This document shows positions 39,185-46,290 of a stretch of 64,000 nucleotides of DNA, piece by piece (positions within the stretch are counted from its first letter, which is position 1; each line of letters opens with the position of its first letter). This stretch comes from Paludibacteraceae bacterium. Its GTDB lineage: Bacteria > Bacteroidota > Bacteroidia > Bacteroidales > Paludibacteraceae. Location of the stretch: positions 78,231 through 142,230 of the forward strand of contig JAGBCD010000027.1 in NCBI GenBank assembly GCA_017938155.1. The letters are read 5' to 3'. Below the pieces are notes generated by a model. It had not been told where the DNA came from. It made no database searches and saw only the letters and a list, made by a program, of their open reading frames with translations. The translations under genes were made by a program, and so were the position numbers.

Positions 39185-40239
39185 AAAAATATATTCTCCT
39201 ATCTATCTTAATTATTACAAGCGGATGTCGTTCTTTTGTTCCGTTTAATGGTGAAACGTACAATCCAGAAAAAATGTGTTTATCATTTTTGAACGAGAGT
39301 ATATGCGTGTATACCCGCTACGATATCATGAATAACCAAGTGTATTCAGATTCTTGTACTTGGGAATATAATACCCAAAATAGAATCATTTTGAAATGTT
39401 TCCCTAAAGCAAGTTTATGCGAGTCAAATGATTCTATAAGAAAGAGGCTTTTTAATTTTATATATGATATATGTCCGAAATGGTATAATATAAAGAGTGA
39501 CGAGTTTATGAGTGTTCCTAATAGCAAATATCCATTGTACCAAGAAAAAGATGTACCTTATGGTTATAAAACTCCTTCCTTTTATGATAAATTCGGTGGA
39601 AAGGTTTCGTGTGATACGTGTTATACTGCTATATTTATAGATCCAAAATGTGTGGCTATACGCAATACATATTTTCTTCCTTCCTTCTTTTTTATAGATA
39701 AAACAGTAAAGGTGAAGATGCCTAAAGCTCATTCTCGAATGGCAAAAAAACTGCAAAAATCGTTTTATCCTTGGCTTACAAATTCCTATGAATATATCAA
39801 CTATAAGGTAAATTATGATAGGATGCTTGGTTTAAGCCTTGCTATAGATAGTATAACCGGGAAGCAATTCTCCTTTATAGGAGATTCTTGCAAGAAAGAG
39901 AGCCTTCGATTTATCAATGATTCTGTTTGTGAACATGTTTTATCTATGCGAAAAGATAAATCCTCCCAATATGCACCATTTGATATAGATACTTGTCACT
40001 ATACAGTAAAGAACAATCTGATCGCCATAGACCTTATCCCAAACAAGTCGTGTGACACATTGAGTTATGGCAATGGTATGTTGTTCTACTCAAAAGTGTA
40101 TAGAGATAATGATCAATACAAACATATTGTAAAACCTTTTATTGACGAAGCTCGTAGTTGTGCGAACAAAACGGATAGTATCAATATGATTATGAGTACT
40201 TATTTTGATGTATATGTACCTCTTAACTTTTACAAATGA
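39169..40239 (+). CDS. putative lipoprotein, candidate immunity for mini-RHS 4
   Basis: 356 residues with a lipoprotein signal (ILLSILIITSGCRSF). The start lies inside the 3' end of mini-RHS 4, so the genes are coupled. The mature protein is rich in aromatic residues and has several Cys pairs (KVSCDTCY, SVCEHV). No family is recognised. At 356 residues it is large for an immunity protein. The role is inferred from position and location. Confidence 0.65.
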   Translation: MEKILKKYILLSILIITSGCRSFVPFNGETYNPEKMCLSFLNESICVYTRYDIMNNQVYSDSCTWEYNTQNRIILKCFPKASLCESNDSIRKRLFNFIYDICPKWYNIKSDEFMSVPNSKYPLYQEKDVPYGYKTPSFYDKFGGKVSCDTCYTAIFIDPKCVAIRNTYFLPSFFFIDKTVKVKMPKAHSRMAKKLQKSFYPWLTNSYEYINYKVNYDRMLGLSLAIDSITGKQFSFIGDSCKKESLRFINDSVCEHVLSMRKDKSSQYAPFDIDTCHYTVKNNLIAIDLIPNKSCDTLSYGNGMLFYSKVYRDNDQYKHIVKPFIDEARSCANKTDSINMIMSTYFDVYVPLNFYK

Positions 40240-40250
40240 TACCACCCCAC

Positions 40251-40297
40251 ATGAACCGCCTTCTCTCTATCACTTCTCTGTTGCGTATATTCACACC
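40251..40297 (+). pseudogene. decayed remnant of a mini-RHS signal peptide
   Basis: ATGAACCGCCTTCTCTCTAT and CACTTCTCTGTTGCGTATAT match the first ~47 bases of mini-RHS 1 and 3 but with a two-base deletion that shifts the frame, and homology ends at TCACACC. Nothing of the leader, core or tip remains. It marks the right edge of the plus-strand array. Confidence 0.75.
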
Positions 40298-40318
40298 GAA
40301 TAAAAATATTTTAGTTTA

Positions 40319-40387
40319 TTCCGAGACATTTTCGAGACCTTTTCGAGACAATGTCATACGCATCTCGTTCGCATCTCGTTCGCATCG
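40319..40387. repeat. short repeats in the gap before rplS
   Basis: Three copies of TTCGAGAC or TTCCGAGAC (from 40319, 40331 and 40342) are followed by two exact copies of GCATCTCGTTC (40360-40370, 40371-40381) and the start of a third. Apart from these and the mini-RHS remnant, nothing is seen in 40298-40551; the ORF across it is not supported. Confidence 0.7.
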
Positions 40388-40551
40388 TGGACGATTCCGT
40401 AGGATGACCGTAGCATTTGTCCTCCGAAATTCATTCTGCACAACAAAGATACTGCGCTTCATTTGCTATTCTTGTGACATTTTGCCACATTCCAAATCAA
40501 ACCGCTTAATTGCCCAACTGAATCACAAGTGATAATCCGTTGAACCTTGGC

Positions 40552-40586
40552 AAAAAAAAAACGGAATGGCTGACCATTCCGTTTTC
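40552..40586 (-). terminator. intrinsic terminator of rplS
   Basis: On the minus strand ACGGAATGG, a four-base loop, CCATTCCGT and then a run of nine T. The stem can extend with A/T pairs and starts three bases beyond the rplS stop codon. Confidence 0.9.
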
Positions 40587-40589
40587 AAT

Positions 40590-40946
40590 TTACATTTTAA
40601 CTCGTCTTTCTGGAATACGAGCTTTCTTACCTGTAAGTTTACGCAAGTAATAGAGTTTTGCACGACGTACCTTACCGTATTTGTTAACTGTGATTGACTC
40701 AATGAATGGACTATCCATTGGGAAAATACGTTCAACACCTACGTTACCTGACATTTTACGAACGGTAAAACGCTTCTTGTCTTGACTACCATGGATAGCA
40801 ATAACATCACCACGGAACTCTTGAATACGCTCTTTGTTACCTTCTTTGATTCGGTACGCTACAGTGATTTGGTCACCAGCCTTAAACGCCGGAAACTCTT
40901 TCTTCTCACCGGCAAATGCCTCTTCGGCAATCTTCATTAAATCCAT
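40590..40946 (-). CDS. rplS: 50S ribosomal protein L19
   Basis: 118 residues from the ATG at 40946 (MDLMKIAEEAFAG), which matches where Bacteroidales L19 proteins begin; a longer frame from 40991 is not needed. The family signature is clear: FKAGDQITVAYRI.EGNKERIQ, RGDVIAI, RFTVRKMSGNVGVERIFP, and KVRRAKLYYLR.LTGKKARI. L19 lies at the 30S-50S interface. It has its own promoter and terminator and stands alone between toxin cassettes on both sides. Confidence 0.97.
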   Translation of the reverse strand: MDLMKIAEEAFAGEKKEFPAFKAGDQITVAYRIKEGNKERIQEFRGDVIAIHGSQDKKRFTVRKMSGNVGVERIFPMDSPFIESITVNKYGKVRRAKLYYLRKLTGKKARIPERRVKM

Positions 40947-41055
40947 TTTGTTGATTTGGTTTTTAATGGTTACACGGAGATGAGTATACACTACTGTTCA
41001 GCATGCATATGCAATGCCTAATCGATCGTCAGAGACTCAACTCGCAAAATCGCGA

Positions 41056-41086
41056 CAAAATTACTACAATTTTTTTATATGACAAA
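41056..41086 (-). promoter_or_regulatory. rplS promoter
   Basis: On the minus strand TTTG (41086-41083), 19 bases, TAATTTTG (41063-41056). This gives a leader of about 100 bases before the ATG at 40946. The element partly overlaps a 12-base inverted repeat (ACTACAATTTTT at 41063-41074 and its complement at 41119-41130). Confidence 0.75.
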
Positions 41087-41235
41087 ATTTACTGCCATTT
41101 TTTCAGAGCAACCGCATCAAAAATTGTAGTTTTGTATAAAATGACGATTCCCATATTCTTCTAACTATCCAACCAACAATTGAATCAGTTGTGATTAGCT
41201 GCTAATAGAAGCGACGAACTATTTTTTTTATAGAA

Positions 41236-42138
41236 TTATTGCTCATTGTTTTTTGGTAACAAATGTCTGTACACCAATGGCTTGTAATATTGTTGCCAAA
41301 AGGGAATAGTCGAATGAACTTGGCATTGTTCTAACAGCTCCTTGCCTAATATCGTATCTGGTGGAAAATATGCTCCTGTCAGATACAGGCAAGCCTTTAA
41401 CATTACCGCAGGATAGAACAATGAATCCGCTGCCTCACAAAGATATGAATAGGCAAAATCAAATTCCCTTTGAGTTAATCGTTGCATAGAAACAGTGCAT
41501 AAATAAACATCACAACATGCAGCGGGATAATGTGTTTTGTTCGCTATTCTAATTGCTAATGGCAACAAATCATCGTATGGAATAATAAAGCGCAGTGTAT
41601 CATATGACTTGATATCGGCATCACGCATTGTTATGTGTTTTATGTAGTCCAGATCTTCTTTGTCTCGTCGATATCTCTCCATTGCTAATGGCGAATTACT
41701 AGCATTATGAAGATAATTTTTCCATAAAATGTCACATAAAGAGTCTGACACCTCTATCACGTTGCTATCTTTATACTGCTCAAGAATCCCACATATATAT
41801 ATATAAGCCCCCTTTGCACCACCTTTTAGAGCATAAAATAGAGCGGTTGTATCAGTCACGGAGCTCCCTTTACTTTCTCTGCGTAGGCTCACTGAATAAC
41901 TTCCAGATATTCCAGAACTATCTGCAACAAGTATCCCATATAGATTTATATTGGAATCAGAATGACAAAGCCATAAATCTCGATATGCATCTACATCATA
42001 ATGAACTATGACACGCTGAATAAGTGAATCTTTGTTTGACGAAACGCAATCACAGTAGGTATGTGTCTCCCATGGAGTACAAGTTACCAACAATAGCAAC
42101 GCAAATATAAACAAGAATAATTTCCATTTATGTTTCAT
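41236..42138 (-). CDS. putative Sel1-like lipoprotein, candidate immunity for mini-RHS 5
   Basis: 300 residues. The signal (MKHKWKLFLFIFALLLLVTC) suggests a lipoprotein, though Thr before the Cys is not ideal. The C-terminal part (YPAVMLKACLYLTGAYFPPDTILGKELLEQC) is Sel1/TPR-like and resembles the end of the protein at 24854-25687. It lies 12 bases downstream of mini-RHS 5 in the same orientation, as an immunity gene would. The role is inferred. Confidence 0.65.
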   Translation of the reverse strand: MKHKWKLFLFIFALLLLVTCTPWETHTYCDCVSSNKDSLIQRVIVHYDVDAYRDLWLCHSDSNINLYGILVADSSGISGSYSVSLRRESKGSSVTDTTALFYALKGGAKGAYIYICGILEQYKDSNVIEVSDSLCDILWKNYLHNASNSPLAMERYRRDKEDLDYIKHITMRDADIKSYDTLRFIIPYDDLLPLAIRIANKTHYPAACCDVYLCTVSMQRLTQREFDFAYSYLCEAADSLFYPAVMLKACLYLTGAYFPPDTILGKELLEQCQVHSTIPFWQQYYKPLVYRHLLPKNNEQ

Positions 42139-42150
42139 GAAAAAATATTT

Positions 42151-42993
42151 TTAATTGGTTATATTGGGCATAATTTTATCTATGAACATTTTGAATTTCA
42201 CTGTACTCCTCGTAGGTAACCTATTCCCTCTAATTTTCGTTAGCAAATCGCCATTTTTATATACACCCCATGCACCTTCTCCTTTAGTCTTAGTGTTTTT
42301 TACTCCTGAATAACGTCCGTCTTGTGGATGGAGTGGACTATTTTTGGATTCTAAAATACCCATTGGAGCAATAACAAAAGTTTCATGTTCATTTAAGATG
42401 GATGACAATTGTTGAGCGAGACTATTTTCCCCTTCTCCAGTATGGCATGCGTAGAGAAAAACCATAGAAGCATTCCCTTCTTGTGCATCATTCTCATACT
42501 GAGCACTTCGGTCTAATATATGTTCCATTAGGTTTGCTGCGTCCAGTTGCAGGTTATTAGGTGAATTATATTTGTTCACCTTATCAAAATCTCCATGTGC
42601 AAAAATATAAATACCATTATCGTCATGAAAATTCTGGGCAGCATAAGAATCCGTATTTGAAAGAAATATATGTTTCTCTCTTCCATCTGCGTCAATGTAC
42701 TTGATAGGATTAGCTCCACAATAAGCATAGGGCGAAATATCAGGGAATTTATCACTTAGCGGATCAACCGACAGCCATTTATTAACATGGCATATTGTGA
42801 TAATAATAGTGTCTATTTGATTCCTTTGTAAGAGTTCCTTTTCTGAGTTCTCTATCACATCCAATATCGGACGAGATGTCTCTGGAGAAAAAGAATCATA
42901 AGGCGTTTGCGCACATACGTCTGCCCCTATACATAGGAAGAATATTAAGATTGAAAGAAAAAGTCTTATACTATGCAAAAATCCTGCATCCAT
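42151..42993 (-). CDS. mini-RHS cassette 5: exported leader + RHS core end + caspase-like tip
   Basis: The ATG at 42993 is preferred because the longer frame from 43032 would start inside the promoter. 280 residues. This is the most diverged cassette: the linker differs widely, but QTPYDSFSPETSRPILDV and WLSVDPLSDKFPDIS...NPIKYIDADGR are kept. The tip has IYIFAHGD (His133) and, ~50 residues later, MVFLYACHTGEG (Cys183), the His-Gly and Ala-Cys dyad of clan CD (caspase/CHAT-like) peptidases, then VIAPMGILES. The peptidase call is tentative. It is transcribed away from rpsA with its own promoter. Confidence 0.75.
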   Translation of the reverse strand: MDAGFLHSIRLFLSILIFFLCIGADVCAQTPYDSFSPETSRPILDVIENSEKELLQRNQIDTIIITICHVNKWLSVDPLSDKFPDISPYAYCGANPIKYIDADGREKHIFLSNTDSYAAQNFHDDNGIYIFAHGDFDKVNKYNSPNNLQLDAANLMEHILDRSAQYENDAQEGNASMVFLYACHTGEGENSLAQQLSSILNEHETFVIAPMGILESKNSPLHPQDGRYSGVKNTKTKGEGAWGVYKNGDLLTKIRGNRLPTRSTVKFKMFIDKIMPNITN

Positions 42994-43029
42994 GATATCA
43001 AGAATAATATAGTTGAATTTTACTCGCAG

Positions 43030-43061
43030 CAAAGGTAATGAAAATACATTAGATACACAAG
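43030..43061 (-). promoter_or_regulatory. promoter of mini-RHS 5 and its partner
   Basis: On the minus strand CTTG (43061-43058), 20 bases, TACCTTTG (43037-43030). The start of transcription would be near 43023, so translation should begin at 42993. It is the only mini-RHS cassette with a good promoter directly upstream. Confidence 0.75.
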
Positions 43062-43171
43062 TGATGAATATATATATTTTTTAATCATTGTCCCCAAAAG
43101 CAATTTTTTGACAATCATGAATAGAAAAAATAAGGTAATGTTGGATTTTTGTACGTAAATCGTGTGTTTGA

Positions 43172-43203
43172 TTTGTTCATTCCAAAAAATAATAGTAACT
43201 TTG
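43172..43203 (+). promoter_or_regulatory. rpsA promoter
   Basis: TTTG (43172-43175), 20 bases, TAACTTTG (43196-43203): exact consensus. The 307-base gap 43033-43339 holds this, the divergent mini-RHS 5 promoter and the rpsA leader; no gene is seen in it. Confidence 0.85.
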
Positions 43204-43209
43204 CCCGCT

Positions 43210-43339
43210 TTTTATGGCGAATAACTTTCGCCTGCGAGAAAAAGCATAACATGTTTAACCCTTTAACGAGTCCAAATTTGTTCTAGTTTATCGTTATAAT
43301 ATAAACTGCAGAATAAACCGAAACTCACCCCTTACTGCA
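43210..43339 (+). promoter_or_regulatory. long 5' leader of rpsA with early hairpin
   Basis: Transcription from the promoter at 43172-43203 would give a leader of about 130 bases. A hairpin GGCGAA-TAACT-TTCGCC (43216-43232) lies at its start. Ribosomal protein leaders often bind their own product; here only the hairpin and the length are seen. Confidence 0.45.
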
Positions 43340-45094
43340 ATGGCAGAGAATTTATCACTCCAGAACTTCGACTGGGATGCCTATGAAAGTTCATCCAAAG
43401 GCACATTAAACGAAGAATTGACACAAAAGTATGATGCAACCCTCAGCGCTATCAAAGACAACGAAGTTGTTGAAGGTACTGTTATTAGCATCAACAAACG
43501 TGAAGTAGTTGTTAACGTTGGCTACAAATCAGATGGTATCGTTCCTGCTACCGAGTTCCGCTACAACCCAGAATTGAAAGTTGGTGACCGCGTAGAAGTG
43601 TACATCGAAAGCCAAGAAGACAAAAAAGGACAACTCGTTCTTTCACACAAAGAAGCACGTGCATCACGCAGCTGGGAACGTGTTAATGAAGCATTCGAGA
43701 AAGAAGAAATCGTTACTGGTTACATCAAGTGCCGTACCAAAGGCGGTATGATCGTTGATGTATTGGGTATGGAAGCTTTCTTGCCAGGTAGCCAAATTGA
43801 CGTGAAACCTATTCGTGACTATGATGTCTTTGTAGGCATTACAATGGAGTTCAAGATTGTAAAAATCAACCAAGAGTTCCGCAATGTGGTTGTTTCACAC
43901 AAAGCGCTTATCGAGGCTGAACTTGAGGCTCAAAAGAAAGAAATTGTTAGCAAACTCGAAAAAGGACAAGTACTTGAAGGTACCGTTAAGAATATTACCA
44001 ACTATGGTGTATTCATCGACCTTGGTGGCGTTGACGGACTTATTCATATCACAGACCTCAGCTGGGGTAGAGTTAGCGATCCAAAAGAGATTGTACAACT
44101 CGACCAAAAGATCAATGTGGTTATCCTTGACTTCGATGAGGAGAAAAAACGTATCGCACTCGGCTTGAAACAACTTACTCCACACCCATGGGATGCTCTT
44201 AACCAAGATCTCAAAGTGGGAGACAAAGTGAAAGGTAAAGTTGTTGTGATGGCTGACTACGGAGCATTTGTTGAAGTAGCTGAAGGCGTAGAAGGACTTG
44301 TTCACGTGAGTGAAATGAGCTGGAGCCAACACCTACGTAGCGCAAACGATTTCCTCAAAGTAGGCGATGAGGTAGAAGCTGTTATCTTGACACTTGACAG
44401 AGAAGAGCGTAAAATGAGCCTTGGTATCAAACAACTTAAGGACGATCCATGGGCAAATGTTGACGTTAAGTATGCTGTTGGAACAAGACACTTTGCTAAA
44501 GTTCGCAACTTTACCAACTTCGGCGTATTTGTTGAAATCGAAGAAGGTGTTGATGGTCTTATCCATATCAGCGATCTCAGCTGGACTAAGAAAATCAAAC
44601 ATCCTAACGAGTTTACAAGCATCGGTGCTGAAATCGAAGTTGTTGTACTTGATATCGACAAAGAGAACCGCCGCTTGAGCCTTGGCCACAAACAACTCGA
44701 GGAAAATCCTTGGGAAGAACTTGAGGCTAAATATGGTGTTGATACCATCATCGAAGGCAAAGTAGTTGAATTGGGCGACAAGGGTGCTGTTGTACTCCTT
44801 GAAGATGGTGTAGAAGGCTTCTGCACAACACGTCACCTCGCTAAAGAAGACAAAGCTGCTACACAAGTAGGAGAAACCATGTCTTTCAAAGTAATCGAAT
44901 TCAACAAAGAGGCTAAACGTATCTTGCTCTCACACCTACGTACATGGGAAGAGCGTAAAGAGGTACCAGCTGAACCTAAAAAAGCTGCTAAGAAAGAAGC
45001 TGCTATGCCAGAGCAAGCTAAGGTGAAAACTACCTTAGGTGATTTGAGCGTTTTAGCTGACCTCAAAGCAAGCATGGAAGAGAACAAAGAATAA
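43340..45094 (+). CDS. rpsA: 30S ribosomal protein S1
   Basis: 584 residues with six S1 RNA-binding domains, near residues 40-107, 122-190, 210-278, 295-363, 380-450 and 463-532. The central ones have the typical G.V..I.NYGVFIDLG..DGLIHITDLSW form. The last domain is more divergent (EGFCTTRHLA), and a Lys/Ala-rich tail follows. S1 binds mRNA on the 30S subunit. The length is normal for Bacteroidales. It is monocistronic, with its own promoter and terminator. Confidence 0.96.
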   Translation: MAENLSLQNFDWDAYESSSKGTLNEELTQKYDATLSAIKDNEVVEGTVISINKREVVVNVGYKSDGIVPATEFRYNPELKVGDRVEVYIESQEDKKGQLVLSHKEARASRSWERVNEAFEKEEIVTGYIKCRTKGGMIVDVLGMEAFLPGSQIDVKPIRDYDVFVGITMEFKIVKINQEFRNVVVSHKALIEAELEAQKKEIVSKLEKGQVLEGTVKNITNYGVFIDLGGVDGLIHITDLSWGRVSDPKEIVQLDQKINVVILDFDEEKKRIALGLKQLTPHPWDALNQDLKVGDKVKGKVVVMADYGAFVEVAEGVEGLVHVSEMSWSQHLRSANDFLKVGDEVEAVILTLDREERKMSLGIKQLKDDPWANVDVKYAVGTRHFAKVRNFTNFGVFVEIEEGVDGLIHISDLSWTKKIKHPNEFTSIGAEIEVVVLDIDKENRRLSLGHKQLEENPWEELEAKYGVDTIIEGKVVELGDKGAVVLLEDGVEGFCTTRHLAKEDKAATQVGETMSFKVIEFNKEAKRILLSHLRTWEERKEVPAEPKKAAKKEAAMPEQAKVKTTLGDLSVLADLKASMEENKE

Positions 45095-45115
45095 TCTTCT
45101 CGTAAATAAAAATGA

Positions 45116-45148
45116 GTGGGGCGTCAAATAGATGCCCCACTTTTTTTT
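45116..45148 (+). terminator. intrinsic terminator of rpsA
   Basis: GTGGGGC (45116-45122) pairs with GCCCCAC (45134-45140), followed by eight T. Confidence 0.93.
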
Positions 45149-45229
45149 GTTCTGAAAATAGTTAATTCAATATTTTTATGTACCTTTGCACCCACTATGA
45201 TGGTTACAAAACAACAGAAATATAAAAAC

Positions 45230-45255
45230 AAAAAAGAGACCCATTTGAGTCTCTT
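45230..45255 (-). terminator. intrinsic terminator of the tRNA-Phe gene
   Basis: On the minus strand AAGAGAC, an eight-base loop, GTCTCTT and a T-run, five bases beyond the tRNA 3' end. With the promoter at 45390-45421 it defines a single-gene tRNA unit. Confidence 0.85.
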
Positions 45256-45260
45256 GCTTG

Positions 45261-45333
45261 TGGTGCCACCAGGAATCGAACCGGGGACACAAGGATTTTC
45301 AGTCCTTTGCTCTACCAACTTAGCTATGGCACC
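45261..45333 (-). tRNA. tRNA-Phe (GAA)
   Basis: 73 bases on the minus strand, with acceptor GGTGCCA/TGGCACC, D-loop AGTTGGTA, anticodon stem AAGGA/TCCTT and anticodon loop CTGAAAA (GAA, Phe), T-loop TTCGATT and discriminator A. CCA is not encoded (the next bases are CAA), as is usual in Bacteroidota. The T-stem CCCGG/CCTGG has a central C-U mismatch, which is unusual; the rest folds normally. Confidence 0.95.
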
Positions 45334-45389
45334 TAGCGCTTTTCTGTAGTCTTATGCCTCAATGAGGACGTTCAAGCGAAAAGCGAGTG

Positions 45390-45421
45390 CAAAGGTACGG
45401 CTTTATTTTGAATTGAACAAA
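45390..45421 (-). promoter_or_regulatory. tRNA-Phe promoter
   Basis: On the minus strand TTTG (45421-45418), 20 bases, TACCTTTG (45397-45390). It is 57 bases upstream of the tRNA and faces away from trmO. Confidence 0.8.
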
Positions 45422-45469
45422 TATTTTTGACATTTTTTTTAAAATAAAATAACAAATTAGTTGCTTTTT

Positions 45470-46162
45470 ATGGATATTCACCCCATTGCGTATGCCAAAA
45501 ATGACTTTGTTGACAAGTTTGGAATACCCAGACAAAGTTTTCAAACATCTACTATTGAAACACGTATCGTATTTCAACCTCCTTACAATACCCCAGATGC
45601 CTTTCGAGAGATACAACATTTCTCGCATCTATGGATCATATGGGGCTTTTCTTGCAATCAAATAGACCATCAAAAATTCTCACCTACCGTTCGCCCTCCA
45701 AGGTTGGGAGGAAACAAAAGAGTCGGAGTCTTTGCTTCACGTTCGCCTTTCCGACCCAATGCCTTGGGACTAACGAGTGTTAGACTGCTCAGAGTGGAAA
45801 CTACACCCAAAAATGGAGTTGAACTGGTAGTCTTAGGGGCAGATTTGTTGGACAATACCCCTATATACGATATCAAACCATACTTGTCTTTTACCGATGC
45901 ACATCCACAAGCGACCAACGGCTTCGCACAAGAGGTAATAGAATATCAATTGTTGGTCCAATGGGCAGATGATGAACTACGCAATAGAATACCAGAAAAT
46001 GTGCGATTGCAAATAGAAGAAATCCTTTCGCAAGATCCCAGACCAGCCTATCATGATGAACCTGAACGAGTGTATAAATTAGATTTTGCTAATTATAAAA
46101 TACATTTCCAAGTTCAAAACCAAATACTTATGGTAGTCAATGTACAAGAATTGAATTCCTAA
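45470..46162 (+). CDS. trmO: tRNA (N6-threonylcarbamoyladenosine(37)-N6)-methyltransferase TrmO
   Basis: 230 residues from the ATG at 45470. The TsaA/TrmO fold is shown by FSHLWIIWGF, the RPPRLGG.KRVGVFASRSPFRPN loop and GADLLDNTPIYDIKPYLSF. TrmO uses S-adenosylmethionine to methylate t6A37 in ANN-decoding tRNAs, mainly tRNA-Thr. A C-terminal part (QEVIEYQLLV...) continues to residue 230, a usual length for the long form. It lies next to a tRNA gene but is transcribed divergently from it. Confidence 0.9.
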   Translation: MDIHPIAYAKNDFVDKFGIPRQSFQTSTIETRIVFQPPYNTPDAFREIQHFSHLWIIWGFSCNQIDHQKFSPTVRPPRLGGNKRVGVFASRSPFRPNALGLTSVRLLRVETTPKNGVELVVLGADLLDNTPIYDIKPYLSFTDAHPQATNGFAQEVIEYQLLVQWADDELRNRIPENVRLQIEEILSQDPRPAYHDEPERVYKLDFANYKIHFQVQNQILMVVNVQELNS

Positions 46163-46169
46163 ATACATA

Positions 46170-46201
46170 CTTGCGTATGTAAATAATTAGTTGTAACTTT
46201 G
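46170..46201 (+). promoter_or_regulatory. promoter of the amylase-ABC-ruvB run
   Basis: CTTG (46170-46173), 20 bases, TAACTTTG (46194-46201); the leader to the ATG at 46291 is about 80 bases. Downstream gaps of 9 and 42 bases suggest that ruvB may be read from it too. Confidence 0.75.
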
Positions 46202-46290
46202 CACGGGCATTTTGAGCAATGATAGAAAGATGTAATCCGCAAGAAGTTGTAATAACGAGAACATAATAACGATTAATAACAAATATTCCC

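Noticed and set aside
20660-40239. The toxin island as a prophage or a T6SS locus
   Set aside because: No phage structural, integrase, Hcp, VgrG or sheath genes are seen; exported signals are Sec-type.
40236-40532. 98-residue ORF before rplS
   Set aside because: Its first part is the frameshifted remnant of a mini-RHS signal peptide and the rest covers short direct repeats; no coding character.
45181-45188. Plus-strand TACCTTTG as a promoter reading antisense into tRNA-Phe
   Set aside because: There is no TTTG-like element 19-20 bases upstream and no gene follows in that direction until trmO.
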